Shown here piece by piece: positions 23,338-32,221 of a DNA stretch of 64,000 nucleotides. Made by a program: the position numbers and the translations under genes. Numbering within the stretch: position 1 is the first letter of the stretch; every line of letters starts with the position of its first letter. Source of the stretch: SZAS-103 sp038323475 (GTDB taxonomy: Bacteria; Pseudomonadota; Gammaproteobacteria; Xanthomonadales; Xanthomonadaceae); NCBI GenBank assembly GCA_038323475.1, contig JBBQHA010000002.1:3094-67093 (forward strand), given 5' to 3'. Under the pieces are notes generated by a model. That model was given only the letters and a program-made list of their open reading frames with translations. It made no database searches and was not told the origin of the DNA.

Positions 23338-26300
23338 ACCACGCCGCATACAACGCCGGCAGGAACAGCAACGTCAACGCGGTGCCGACCACCAGGCCGC
23401 CCATGATCGCCACCGCCATCGGGCCGAAGAACACGCTGCGCGACAACGGGATCATCGCGAGAACCGCCGCAAGCGCAGTCAATACGATCGGCCGGAACCT
23501 GCGCACGGTCGCATCGATGATCGCGGTCCATGGCTCGTGGCCCGCGCCGATGTCCTGTTCGATCTGGTCGACGAGGATCACCGAGTTGCGCATGATCATG
23601 CCGAACAAGGCGATCGTGCCGAGCATCGCGACAAACCCGAACGGCACGCGCAGCACGACCAGGAACAGGCTCACGCCGATCAGGCCGAGCGGCGCGGTCA
23701 GCCACACCATCGCCACCCGCGCGAAGCTGCGCAGCTGCAGCATCAGCAGCGTCGTCACCACGAAGATGAAGAGCGGGATGCCGGCATTGACCGAGTTCTG
23801 CCCGCGCTCGGAGTCCTCGACGGTGCCGCCGGTCCGCAGCAGGTAGCCGGCGGGCAGTTGTGCGCGGATCGCGGCGAGCGTCGGTTCGATCTTCGCGGTC
23901 ACCGATGGCGGTGTCGCATCGCCGTAGATGTCGGCGCGCACGGTGACCGTCGGCAGGCGGTCGCGGTGCCAGATGATGCCTTCCTCGAATCCGTATTCGA
24001 GCGTCGCGATCTGCGACAGCGGCACATTGGTTCCGTTGCTGCTCGGCACGCTCAGGCTGCCGAGCAGGGACAGCCGTTCGCGCTCGTCCTTCGGCCCGCG
24101 CAGCAGCACCTCGATCAGTTCCTTGTTCTCGCGGTAGTACGACACGTGGCCGCCGGACAGCGCGTTGCGCAGGAAGTCGGCGAGCTGCGCCGAACTCACG
24201 CCGAGCGCGCGCGCACGATCCTGGTCGACGATGAGCCGCACGACCTTGCTCGGCTCCTGCCAGTCGAGGTTGACGTTGGTGACGTCACTGTTCTGGCGCA
24301 CCTTGTCGGCGACCTGCAGGGCGAGTTTGCGCACCTGGTCGATGTGCTCGCCTGAGATGCGGAACTGCACCGGATAGCCGACCGGCGGTCCGTTCTCCAG
24401 GCGCGTCACGCGCGCCGTCACGTCGGTGAACTGGGTGTTGAGGACGTCGATCAACCAGCGCCGGATGTCCTCGCGCGATTTGATGTCCTCGGTGAGCAGG
24501 ACGAACTGGGCGAAGCTCGTCGCCGGAAGCTGCTGGTCCAGCGGCAGGTAGAAACGCGGCGAACCGGTGCCGACATAGGCGACATAGTTCTTCAATCCCT
24601 TGCGGCCTTGCAGCAGCGATTCGAGTTTCGCGACCTGCGCCGAGGTCGCCTTCAGCGACGCACCTTCGGCGAGCTTGAGATCGACCATCAGCTCAAGCCG
24701 CGTCGAAGCCGGGAAGAACTGCTGCGGCACATACAGGAACAGGAACAGCGAGGCGACGAAGATGGCCACGGTAATCGCGATCACGGTCTTGCGGAAGCGC
24801 ACGCACCAGCCGACCGCCGCGCGGAAGCGCACGTAGAAGCGACCCTGGTACGGATCGTGCGCCTCGTTGTGGCCGGGCTTGCGCTTGGCGAGGTCGGGCA
24901 GGAACAGGCTGCCGAAGTACGGGATAAACACGACGGCGGCGATCCACGACAGCAACAGCGCGATGGTGACGACCTCGAAGATCGAGCGCGTGTATTCGCC
25001 GGTCGTCGACGCGGCCGTCGCGATCGGCAGGAAGCCGGCCGCGGTCACCAGCGTGCCGGTCAGCATCGGGAACGCGGTGCTGTCCCACGCGAACGCAGCG
25101 GCGCGCAGGCGGTCGAAGCCCTGCTCCATCTTGATCGCCATCATCTCGACCGCGATGATCGCGTCGTCGACGAGCAGGCCGAGCGCGAGCACGAGCGCGC
25201 CCAGCGAGATCTTGTGCAGGCCGATGCCGAAGTAGTTCATCGCCGCGAACGTCATCGCGAGCACCAGCGGGATCGTCAGCGCGACCACGGTGCCGGCGCG
25301 CAGGCCCAGCGAGAAGAAACTCACGAGCAGCACGATCGCGACCGCCGCGGTCAACACGTCGACGAATTCCGCGACCGACGCGCGCACCGCCTGCGGCTGG
25401 TCGGACACCTTGCTGAGCGTCATCCCGACCGGCAGTTCGGCTTGCGCGCGCGCGAAGGTTTCGTCGAGTTTTTCGCCGAGCTTCAGGATGTCGCCGCCGG
25501 GTTTCATCGCGACCTCGATGCCGAGCGCGTCCTTGCCCATGAAACGCATGCGCGGCGCGGATGGATCGCTGAAGCCGCGATACACCTTCGCGACATCGCC
25601 GATGCGGAAATCGCGGTCGCCGACGCGGATCGGGAAATTGCGGATCGCGTCCACCGAATCGAAGCGTCCCGACACGCGCAGCCGCACGCGATCGGAGCCG
25701 GTCTCGAAGAAGCCCGCCTCGGACACCGCGTTCTGCTCCTCCAGCGCCTGCTGCACGGCGGGCAACGGAATGCCGAGGCTCGCGAGCTTGGTGTTCGACA
25801 GGTCGATCCAGATCTTTTCGTCCTGCGGGCCGACCAGGTCGATCTTGCCGACGTCGGGCACGCGCTGCAGTTCGAGCTCGATGCGGTCGGCGTACTGCTT
25901 GAGGGTGGCGTAGTCGAAGCCGTCGCCGGTGAGCGCGTAGATGTTGCCGTAGGTATCGCCGAACTCGTCGTTGAAGAACGGGCCCTGCGCACCTTCCGGC
26001 AACTCGTTCTTCATGTCGCCGACTTTCTTGCGGATGCGATACCACAGCGCGGGGACCTCCTTCGAGGACATCGCGTCGCGCGCCTCGAAGATCACCTGCG
26101 ATTCGCCGGGCCGCGAATAGCTGGTGATCTTTTCGTAGTCGCCGGTCTGCATCAGGGCTTTCTCGATGCGGTCGGTGACCTGGCGCGCGACTTCCTCGGC
26201 GGTCGCGCCAGGCCATTGCGTGCGCACGACCATCGCCTTGAACGTGAACGGCGGATCCTCGGACTGGCCGAGCTGGCGGTACGAGATCGCGCCGATGACC

Positions 26301-26377
26301 GCGAACACGATCATCGAATACAGCACCAGCGCGCGGTTGCGCAGCGCCCAGGCGGAGAGGTTGAAATGGCTGCCCAT
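23315..26377 (-). CDS. efflux RND transporter permease subunit (AcrB/CusA superfamily, HAE type)
   Basis: This inner-membrane pump of 1020 residues begins FNLSAWALRNRALVLYSMIVF and has the two six-helix blocks separated by large periplasmic loops. The proton-relay Asp pair is in ALGLLVDDAIIAVEMMAIKM (TM4). The second half has VSLFLVVLRVPFGFVAMLGT and NSVILVDQIEQDI, and the protein ends TLLFLPALYAAWFRVKAPG. It starts three bases after the stop of the membrane-fusion lipoprotein gene. It needs an outer-membrane partner; a TolC gene is nearby at 29246, but the pairing is not proven. Confidence 0.95.
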   Translation of the reverse strand: MGSHFNLSAWALRNRALVLYSMIVFAVIGAISYRQLGQSEDPPFTFKAMVVRTQWPGATAEEVARQVTDRIEKALMQTGDYEKITSYSRPGESQVIFEARDAMSSKEVPALWYRIRKKVGDMKNELPEGAQGPFFNDEFGDTYGNIYALTGDGFDYATLKQYADRIELELQRVPDVGKIDLVGPQDEKIWIDLSNTKLASLGIPLPAVQQALEEQNAVSEAGFFETGSDRVRLRVSGRFDSVDAIRNFPIRVGDRDFRIGDVAKVYRGFSDPSAPRMRFMGKDALGIEVAMKPGGDILKLGEKLDETFARAQAELPVGMTLSKVSDQPQAVRASVAEFVDVLTAAVAIVLLVSFFSLGLRAGTVVALTIPLVLAMTFAAMNYFGIGLHKISLGALVLALGLLVDDAIIAVEMMAIKMEQGFDRLRAAAFAWDSTAFPMLTGTLVTAAGFLPIATAASTTGEYTRSIFEVVTIALLLSWIAAVVFIPYFGSLFLPDLAKRKPGHNEAHDPYQGRFYVRFRAAVGWCVRFRKTVIAITVAIFVASLFLFLYVPQQFFPASTRLELMVDLKLAEGASLKATSAQVAKLESLLQGRKGLKNYVAYVGTGSPRFYLPLDQQLPATSFAQFVLLTEDIKSREDIRRWLIDVLNTQFTDVTARVTRLENGPPVGYPVQFRISGEHIDQVRKLALQVADKVRQNSDVTNVNLDWQEPSKVVRLIVDQDRARALGVSSAQLADFLRNALSGGHVSYYRENKELIEVLLRGPKDERERLSLLGSLSVPSSNGTNVPLSQIATLEYGFEEGIIWHRDRLPTVTVRADIYGDATPPSVTAKIEPTLAAIRAQLPAGYLLRTGGTVEDSERGQNSVNAGIPLFIFVVTTLLMLQLRSFARVAMVWLTAPLGLIGVSLFLVVLRVPFGFVAMLGTIALFGMIMRNSVILVDQIEQDIGAGHEPWTAIIDATVRRFRPIVLTALAAVLAMIPLSRSVFFGPMAVAIMGGLVVGTALTLLFLPALYAAWFRVKAPG

Positions 26378-26380
26378 GGC

Positions 26381-27553
26381 TCAGCGCCCCGCGGATGCGG
26401 ATGCGTCGCCTGCGCCCGCGCCCAACGCAATGGGCCGATTGTCGCGGTCGACGGGCTTCACGCGCTGGCCTTCGCGCACCAGGTGCACGCCGGCCGCGAG
26501 GACCCAGTCGCCAGCCTTGATGCCGGACAGCACCGGCACGCGCTCCTCGCCGTACGGGCCGAGTTTCACCGGCACCAGATGCAGCGTACCGATGGATTCG
26601 CCGTCGGCTGCGGTCGCTTGCGCTGCGGGCGTCACCACCCAGAGTGCGGACGCGCCGTCTTTCGCGAACACCGCGGCGAGCGGCACGCTGACGCCGGATC
26701 CGCCGGCATCGATGGCGTACACGCGCGCGCTCTGGCCGAGTTCGACCGCGGCGCCGGCCGGCAGCGCGATGCGCGCGGCGAACGTGCGCGCCTGCGGGTC
26801 GGCTGCGGGCGAGAGTTCGCGGATGCTGCCCGGTATCAAGCGCCCCTGCTGCGTCCACAGTTCGACCTGCATGGGCTGGCCGAGCTTGAACGCGGCGATG
26901 CGCTGTTCGGGAATGCTGATCTGCACGTCGCGATCGCCGTCGGTGGCGAGCGTGAACACCGCCTGCCCGGCCGCGACGATCTGCCCGGCCTCGGCCTGGC
27001 GCTGCGCGATCACGCCATCGGCCGGCGCGCGCAGGCTTGCGTAGCCGGCCTGGTTGCGGGCGACGTCGAGCTGCGCACTCGCCTGCTGCACGCGCGCGGC
27101 GGCGGCCTTGAAGGTGTTCTCGGTGGTGTCGAGTTGCGAACGGCTGACGACCTGCTTGCCGGCGAGCGCGCGGTAGCGGTCGCGTTCTGCCAGCGCGAGC
27201 TGCAGGTCGGCCTGCGCGGTGGTCAGTTGCGCACGGGCCGCTTCGACTTGCAGTGCGACGTCGCCAGGATCGAGTTCGGCCAGCACCTGGCCGCGCTTCA
27301 CGCGAGCGCCCATGTCGACGAGCCGGCGCACGAGATGGCCTCCGATCTGGAACGCGAGCGGCGATTCCTGGCGCGCGCGCACGTCGCCTGCAAATGCCTG
27401 CGCGGTCAGGTCCAGCGGTCCCGGGTGCACCACCAGCGCGGGCCGCGGCGGATCGGTCTCGGCCCCGCCATGGCCGCATGCGGTCGACAGCAGGGCGACC
27501 ACCAGCGTTGCGGACAGGACGATCGACGGAAAAATTCGGATGGATGGACGCAT
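26381..27553 (-). CDS. RND efflux periplasmic adaptor (membrane fusion) lipoprotein
   Basis: It encodes 390 residues. The start at 27553 has AAGGGA six bases upstream and gives a clean lipoprotein signal ending LLSTACG, so Cys is the lipid anchor. Then come a lipoyl half-motif (GGHLVRRLVDMGARVKRGQVLAELD), an alpha-helical hairpin (AARAQLTTAQADLQLALAER... to ...QLDVARNQAGY), the second lipoyl half (LRAPADGVIAQRQAEAGQIV) and beta-barrel domains. It connects the pump at 23315 to an outer-membrane channel. The gene pair is divergent from the TetR regulator. Confidence 0.93.
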   Translation of the reverse strand: MRPSIRIFPSIVLSATLVVALLSTACGHGGAETDPPRPALVVHPGPLDLTAQAFAGDVRARQESPLAFQIGGHLVRRLVDMGARVKRGQVLAELDPGDVALQVEAARAQLTTAQADLQLALAERDRYRALAGKQVVSRSQLDTTENTFKAAAARVQQASAQLDVARNQAGYASLRAPADGVIAQRQAEAGQIVAAGQAVFTLATDGDRDVQISIPEQRIAAFKLGQPMQVELWTQQGRLIPGSIRELSPAADPQARTFAARIALPAGAAVELGQSARVYAIDAGGSGVSVPLAAVFAKDGASALWVVTPAAQATAADGESIGTLHLVPVKLGPYGEERVPVLSGIKAGDWVLAAGVHLVREGQRVKPVDRDNRPIALGAGAGDASASAGR

Positions 27554-27641
27554 GTGCGATCCCTTGGCGGAGCGGTTGCTGCGGGAGGCTGCGACCATGA
27601 ACAGACGCCAAGAGGCGCGACATGTACCGGCGCAGAATTGC

Positions 27642-27657
27642 TATACTGCCGAGTATA
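27642..27657. promoter_or_regulatory. probable operator of the TetR-family regulator
   Basis: A perfect inverted repeat TATACT-GCCG-AGTATA lies in the 142-base divergent region between the efflux lipoprotein gene and the regulator gene. It is AT-rich and overlaps -10-like sequences for both directions, as expected for an operator at which a TetR-family repressor controls the pump and itself. Confidence 0.65.
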
Positions 27658-27695
27658 TTAATAATTCAGAACCCATCAGTCCAGTATTTCATTCG

Positions 27696-28364
27696 ATGCC
27701 GCAGACCCGCCAACCACCAGCCAGTCCCAAACCCGGCCCCGGCCGGCCGAAGGACCCCGAAAAACGCCAGGCCGTCCTCGATGCGGCGAAACGGCTGTTT
27801 CCGAAGTTCGGCTACGACGGCGTCAGCATGGAAGCGATCGCGGCCGAGGCCGGCGTATCCAAGCTCACCGTCTACAGCCACTACGGCGACAAGGACGCGC
27901 TGTTCACCGCGACGATCCGCGCGAAATGCGAGGAAATGCTGCCGCCGACGCTGTTCCAGGCCGCCGCGAAAGGCCCGATCCGCCGCCAGTTGACCAGCAT
28001 CGCGCGCGCGTTCTTCGCGCTGGTCACCAGCGCCGAGGCGATCGGCATGCAGCGCGTGATGAGCACCGTGATGGACACCGACAGCCGCCTGCCGCAGATG
28101 TTCTGGGAGGCCGGTCCGCAGCGCGTTCACGATGGTTTCGCCGACTTCCTGCGCGGCCGGATCGCAGCGGGGCAACTCGAAATCCCGGACATCGACCGCG
28201 CGTCGTCGCAGTTCTTCTGCCTGCTCAAGGGCGAGCTGCATGCGCGGCTGGTGTGCGGATGCACCGGCGATTTCGGCGACAGGGAGGTCACTGCGCACAT
28301 CGAGGCCACGGTCGACCTGTTCCTGCGCGCATACGCATCGAAGCCAGCGGGCAGGCCTGCATGA
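27696..28364 (+). CDS. TetR/AcrR-family transcriptional regulator
   Basis: It encodes 222 residues. A Pro-rich basic N-terminus (GPGRPKDPEKRQAVLDAAKRL) leads into the helix-turn-helix (GVSMEAIAAEAGVSKLTVYS followed by HYGDKDALF), then an AcrR-type C-terminal ligand domain. The gene is divergent from the RND pump operon with a palindrome between them, so it most likely represses that pump and responds to a pump substrate. The inducer cannot be read from the sequence. Confidence 0.92.
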   Translation: MPQTRQPPASPKPGPGRPKDPEKRQAVLDAAKRLFPKFGYDGVSMEAIAAEAGVSKLTVYSHYGDKDALFTATIRAKCEEMLPPTLFQAAAKGPIRRQLTSIARAFFALVTSAEAIGMQRVMSTVMDTDSRLPQMFWEAGPQRVHDGFADFLRGRIAAGQLEIPDIDRASSQFFCLLKGELHARLVCGCTGDFGDREVTAHIEATVDLFLRAYASKPAGRPA

Positions 28365-28538
28365 ACGGTATCGGACACGTTGAAAGTCCCGATGACTTCC
28401 GGCACTGCGCCAATGCCGGCCCGGCGCGCGATGCTGCGTCTCCACGATCCCGCGCTGGCGCCCGCATTTCCGAAGCTTGAACTTCAGACGATTGAACTCG
28501 ACACTTCCCCCGCCTCCGCCATGACGATGAGCACCGCA

Positions 28539-29186
28539 ATGGATTTCAACACCGCCCGCGCCACCATGATCGAACAGCAGATCCGCCCGTGGGAGGTGCT
28601 CGACCCGCGCGTGCTCGACGCACTCGGGCAGGTGCGCCGCGAGGATTTCGTGCCGGCCGAATACCGCCGGCTCGCGTTCGCCGATATCGCGCTGCCGCTG
28701 GAGCACGACGAAGCGATGCTCAAGCCGGTCGTCGAGGGACGCCTGCTGCAGTCGCTGGACCTGAGCCCGTCCGATGACGTGCTGGAAATCGGCACCGGCA
28801 CCGGTTTCGTCACCGCATGCCTGGCGCAGCTCGCCCATTCGGTGACCAGCATCGACATCCATGCCGATTTCATCGAGGCCGCGCGCGCGCGACTGACCGC
28901 TGCGGGGATCCACAACGTGCGCCTGGAAGTCGCGGATGCGCTGGGCTGGAATGCCGGCCGCCAGTACGACGCGGTCTGCGTCGGCGGCGCTGTCGCCGAG
29001 ATTCCGCCGCGCCTGTTCGACTGGGTCAAGTCGGACGGCCGCCTGTTCGTGGTCCGCGGAAACGCGCCCGCGCAGGAAGCATTGCGCATGACCCGCCGCG
29101 GCGATGGCTGGCACACCGAAAGCCTGTTCGAGACGGACATTCCCTATCTGCGCGGCGCGGCACCGTCGCTGCGCTTCGCGCTGTGA
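28539..29186 (+). CDS. protein-L-isoaspartate O-methyltransferase family protein
   Basis: It encodes about 215 residues. Motif I of the SAM site is DDVLEIGTGTGFVTACLAQL, with VTSIDIHADFIEAARARL after it, and the family start region TMIEQQIRPWEVLDPRVLDAL. The start at 28539 (MDFNTARATM) follows a GATGAG; in-frame ATGs at 28521 and 28527 are also possible. The family repairs isoaspartyl residues, but this form next to tolC is a divergent paralogue and its true substrate is uncertain. Confidence 0.82.
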   Translation: MDFNTARATMIEQQIRPWEVLDPRVLDALGQVRREDFVPAEYRRLAFADIALPLEHDEAMLKPVVEGRLLQSLDLSPSDDVLEIGTGTGFVTACLAQLAHSVTSIDIHADFIEAARARLTAAGIHNVRLEVADALGWNAGRQYDAVCVGGAVAEIPPRLFDWVKSDGRLFVVRGNAPAQEALRMTRRGDGWHTESLFETDIPYLRGAAPSLRFAL

Positions 29187-29245
29187 AACCCGACATCGAT
29201 CGCGACCGGCACGACCGCCGCGATCACGTTCACCAAGGAAGCCGC

Positions 29246-30862
29246 ATGACCCTTCGCCCACGACCCATCCACATCGCACTGCTGCTCGCACTGGGTTGCG
29301 CCACGGCCCAGGCCGGCGACCTGCAGCAGGCCTACGACCTGGCCCGCCAGGGCGATCCGGTGCTGGCCGGATCCGAAGCCAACAAGCGCGCGGAAGCAGC
29401 CGGCATCGGCATTTCCCGCTCGGCGTTGCTGCCACAGATCACCGCGAGCGCGGAACTGCAGCGCAGCCACAACAACAGCAGTTCGGTGTCCACCTTCCCG
29501 GACGGTCAGGGCGGCGTGAGCTTCGGTCAGACCACAGGGACCAGCGACACCAGGAGCCGCACCTATTCCGCGAACCTGCAGCAGAGCATCTACGACCACT
29601 CCAATTACACGCGACTGAAGGCCAGCCGCAGCCGCGCCGCACAGTTCGACGCACTGTACGACAACGCCGCCGATGCGCTCATCACGCGCGTCGCGCAGGC
29701 CTACTTCAACGTGCTCAGCGCGATCCAGGACCTCGCGTCCTCGCGCGCGCAGGAACGCGCGCTCAAGCGCCAGCTCGACCAGGCCAACGTGCGACTGCAG
29801 GTCGGTCTCGCACCGATCACCGACGCGCAGGAAGCCAAGGCCCAGTACGACATCGCACGCGCCGCAACGATCGGTTTCGAGACCGCGCTGTCCGATGCGC
29901 GCGAAGCGCTCACCGAAATCACCGGCCAGCCGATCGAGCATTTCAAGGGCCTGTCCCCCGACTTCGCGCCGACCGCGCCTTCGCCGACTGATGTGGATGC
30001 GTGGGTCAAGATGGCGGTCGACCAGAATCCGCAGATCCGCGCACAGCAACTCGCGCTCGATGCGGCCGACCATGACGTCGAGACCGCGCGTGCGGGCCAT
30101 CTGCCGACCCTGGGATTCAACGCGAGCTATGGCGATCGCGCGCAATGGGGCTCCTCGACCTTCACCAACGCGGCCGGGCTCAGCGCGGACTCGCCACCGA
30201 CGAGCTCAGGCAGGGGTCCGACGTTTTCGTTGACCTTGCAGGTGCCGATCTTTTCCGGATTCGCAGTGTCCTACCGCGTGCGCCAGTCCCTCGCGACCCG
30301 CGATGCCGCCGCCGACACGCTCGAACAGACGCGCCGTTCGATCACCCGCCAGGCCCGCAACGCCTACCACGCGACCCTCGGCGGTCTGAGCGAGATCGAG
30401 GCGCGCAAGCAGGCGCTGCTGTCCGCGCAGACCGCGCTGGAAGCGACCCAGACCGGGCTTGAAGTCGGCACGCGCACGATCGTGGACGTGCTGATCACCG
30501 AACAGCAGCTGTTTTCCGCGCAACGCGACTACGCGCGCGCGCGCAACAATTTCGTGGTGAACGGCCTGCTGCTCAAGCAGGCCTCCGGCGACATCAAGGC
30601 CGCGGATGTGGCGGCGGTGAACGCGCTGCTGGTCAGCGATGCCGAAGCCGCGCTCGACCAGAAGGACGATGCGAGCGACATCTCGATGCCGGGATTGCCG
30701 ACCCGCCCGACCAAGGCCAAGGCCAGCGAGCAGGACACGTCGGGCAGCACGGACAAGGCCGATGCCAAGGCCGCGCCGATGAAGAAGCACAAGAAGAAGA
30801 AAAAGGCCGCGCACCAGGACGCACCCGCAGCCCCGGCGCCGGACGCCCCGCCGAGCAACTAA
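29246..30862 (+). CDS. tolC: TolC-family outer-membrane channel protein
   Basis: It encodes 538 residues with a signal peptide (MTLRPRPIHIALLLALGCAT...AQA). The body has the two tandem TolC repeats: GDLQQAYDLARQGDPVLAGS and ISRSALLPQITASAEL in the first half, VDQNPQIRAQQLALDAADHD and ARAGHLPTLGFNASYGDRAQ in the second, followed by GTRTIVDVLITEQQLFSAQRDYAR. The last 70 residues or so form a low-complexity tail with a Lys-rich block (MKKHKKKKKAAHQ) and an Ala/Pro end. It probably serves RND and other exporters. AAGGA precedes the ATG. The stop overlaps the convergent waaA stop. Confidence 0.94.
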   Translation: MTLRPRPIHIALLLALGCATAQAGDLQQAYDLARQGDPVLAGSEANKRAEAAGIGISRSALLPQITASAELQRSHNNSSSVSTFPDGQGGVSFGQTTGTSDTRSRTYSANLQQSIYDHSNYTRLKASRSRAAQFDALYDNAADALITRVAQAYFNVLSAIQDLASSRAQERALKRQLDQANVRLQVGLAPITDAQEAKAQYDIARAATIGFETALSDAREALTEITGQPIEHFKGLSPDFAPTAPSPTDVDAWVKMAVDQNPQIRAQQLALDAADHDVETARAGHLPTLGFNASYGDRAQWGSSTFTNAAGLSADSPPTSSGRGPTFSLTLQVPIFSGFAVSYRVRQSLATRDAAADTLEQTRRSITRQARNAYHATLGGLSEIEARKQALLSAQTALEATQTGLEVGTRTIVDVLITEQQLFSAQRDYARARNNFVVNGLLLKQASGDIKAADVAAVNALLVSDAEAALDQKDDASDISMPGLPTRPTKAKASEQDTSGSTDKADAKAAPMKKHKKKKKAAHQDAPAAPAPDAPPSN

Positions 30863-32157
30863 CCGGCAACAGGCAGGTGCAGCGCGATCAGCTCCATCGT
30901 GCGCGCGAGCGCACCGCGTTCGCGCTCGACGGTCAGCCGCCCGGCCGCGCCCATCGCGCGGCGGCGCGGCGGATCGGCAAGCAGTTCGGCAAGGGCCCGC
31001 GTCAGTTCGTCGGCATCGGCGACCTGCAGCAGTGCGCCTTCGTCGCGCAGCAACGCGGTCGCATCGGCAAAATTGAAGGTGTGCGGACCGACCACCGACG
31101 GCACCCCCAGCGCCGCGGGCTCGAGCACGTTGTGACCGCCGATCGCCTGCAGGCTGCCGCCGATGAACGCGACGTCGGCCGCCGCGAAGAAGCCCATCAA
31201 CTCGCCCATGCTGTCGAGCACGAAGCATTCGGTATCGACGCCGGCGCTCTCGTCGGCGCTGCGCGTGCGGGTGCGGAAGCCGCGCTGCGCGCAGGCTTCG
31301 GCGACGTTCGCGAAACGCTCGGGATGGCGCGGCGCCCATAGCAGCAGCAGGTCGGGAAAGCGTTGACGCAGGCGCGCATGCACATCCAGCACGCGCGCCT
31401 CCTCGTCCTCGTGCGTACTCGCGGCGATCCACACCGGACGCGCGCTGCCCCAGCCGGCGCGGCGCAATCGCGCCTGCGGTTCGAGTCCTTCCGGCACGCG
31501 CAGGTCGTATTTGAGGTTGCCGACCACGCGCACGCGCTCGACCGGCGCGCCGGCGCGGCGCAGGCGGCGCGCGTCGGTCTCCGACTGCGCCGCGATCAAT
31601 GCGACCTGGCCGAGCGTCAGCCGAATCAGCGGCAGCACCGGCTGGTAGCCGCGCAGGGACCGTTGCGACAGCCGCGCATTCACCAGCAACAACGGAATCC
31701 CGCCGCGGCCGATCGCGACATAGAGGTTCGGCCAGATCTCGGTTTCCATCACCAATGCGAGCCGTGGCCGCAGGTGCGCGAGGAAACGCCGCACCGCACC
31801 CGGCAGGTCGTACGGGAAATACAGGTGCCGTACGTCGCCCTTCCACAGCGACTGCACGCGCGCGGCTCCGGTCGGCGTCGTCGTGGTGACGATCAGCGGC
31901 AACCCGGGATAGCGTGCGCGCAAGGCATCGATCAACGGCGCGGCGGCATTGACCTCGCCGACCGACACCGCATGCACCCACAGCGAACCATCCAGCGGCG
32001 CATCGGCGTACCAGCCGAAGCGTTCGCTCCAGCGTCGGAAGTAGTTGCGATCGCGCAGCCCACGCCACACCAGGTGATACAGCATCACCGGCACCAGTGC
32101 GTACATCACGCAGGCATACGCTCCGCGCAGCAGGCGTTGCCAGAGCGACAGATGCAT
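30859..32157 (-). CDS. waaA: 3-deoxy-D-manno-octulosonic acid (Kdo) transferase
   Basis: This protein of 432 residues adds Kdo to lipid IVA at the inner membrane. An N-terminal hydrophobic anchor (ACVMYALVPVMLYHLVWRGL) is followed by the catalytic segment LWVHAVSVGEVNAAAPLIDA with the essential Glu, then METEIWPNLY and VNARLSQRSLRGY in the acceptor domain. GGSLQAIGGHNVLEPAALG is in the CMP-Kdo domain. The start at 32157 matches the family N-terminus. It is divergent from the lpxL-like gene, with 64 bases between. Confidence 0.95.
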   Translation of the reverse strand: MHLSLWQRLLRGAYACVMYALVPVMLYHLVWRGLRDRNYFRRWSERFGWYADAPLDGSLWVHAVSVGEVNAAAPLIDALRARYPGLPLIVTTTTPTGAARVQSLWKGDVRHLYFPYDLPGAVRRFLAHLRPRLALVMETEIWPNLYVAIGRGGIPLLLVNARLSQRSLRGYQPVLPLIRLTLGQVALIAAQSETDARRLRRAGAPVERVRVVGNLKYDLRVPEGLEPQARLRRAGWGSARPVWIAASTHEDEEARVLDVHARLRQRFPDLLLLWAPRHPERFANVAEACAQRGFRTRTRSADESAGVDTECFVLDSMGELMGFFAAADVAFIGGSLQAIGGHNVLEPAALGVPSVVGPHTFNFADATALLRDEGALLQVADADELTRALAELLADPPRRRAMGAAGRLTVERERGALARTMELIALHLPVAG

Positions 32158-32221
32158 GGGCGAAGGATACCGGAGGCCGCGCGCCGGGGGTTGCGGCATC
32201 TGCGAACTGTAGAATCGCCGC

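Noticed and set aside
24608..27661. About 1000-codon plus-strand open frame opposite the RND pump operon
   Set aside because: It is the antisense of the pump and adaptor genes. The composition (long Arg/His/Gln runs) is typical of a shadow frame.
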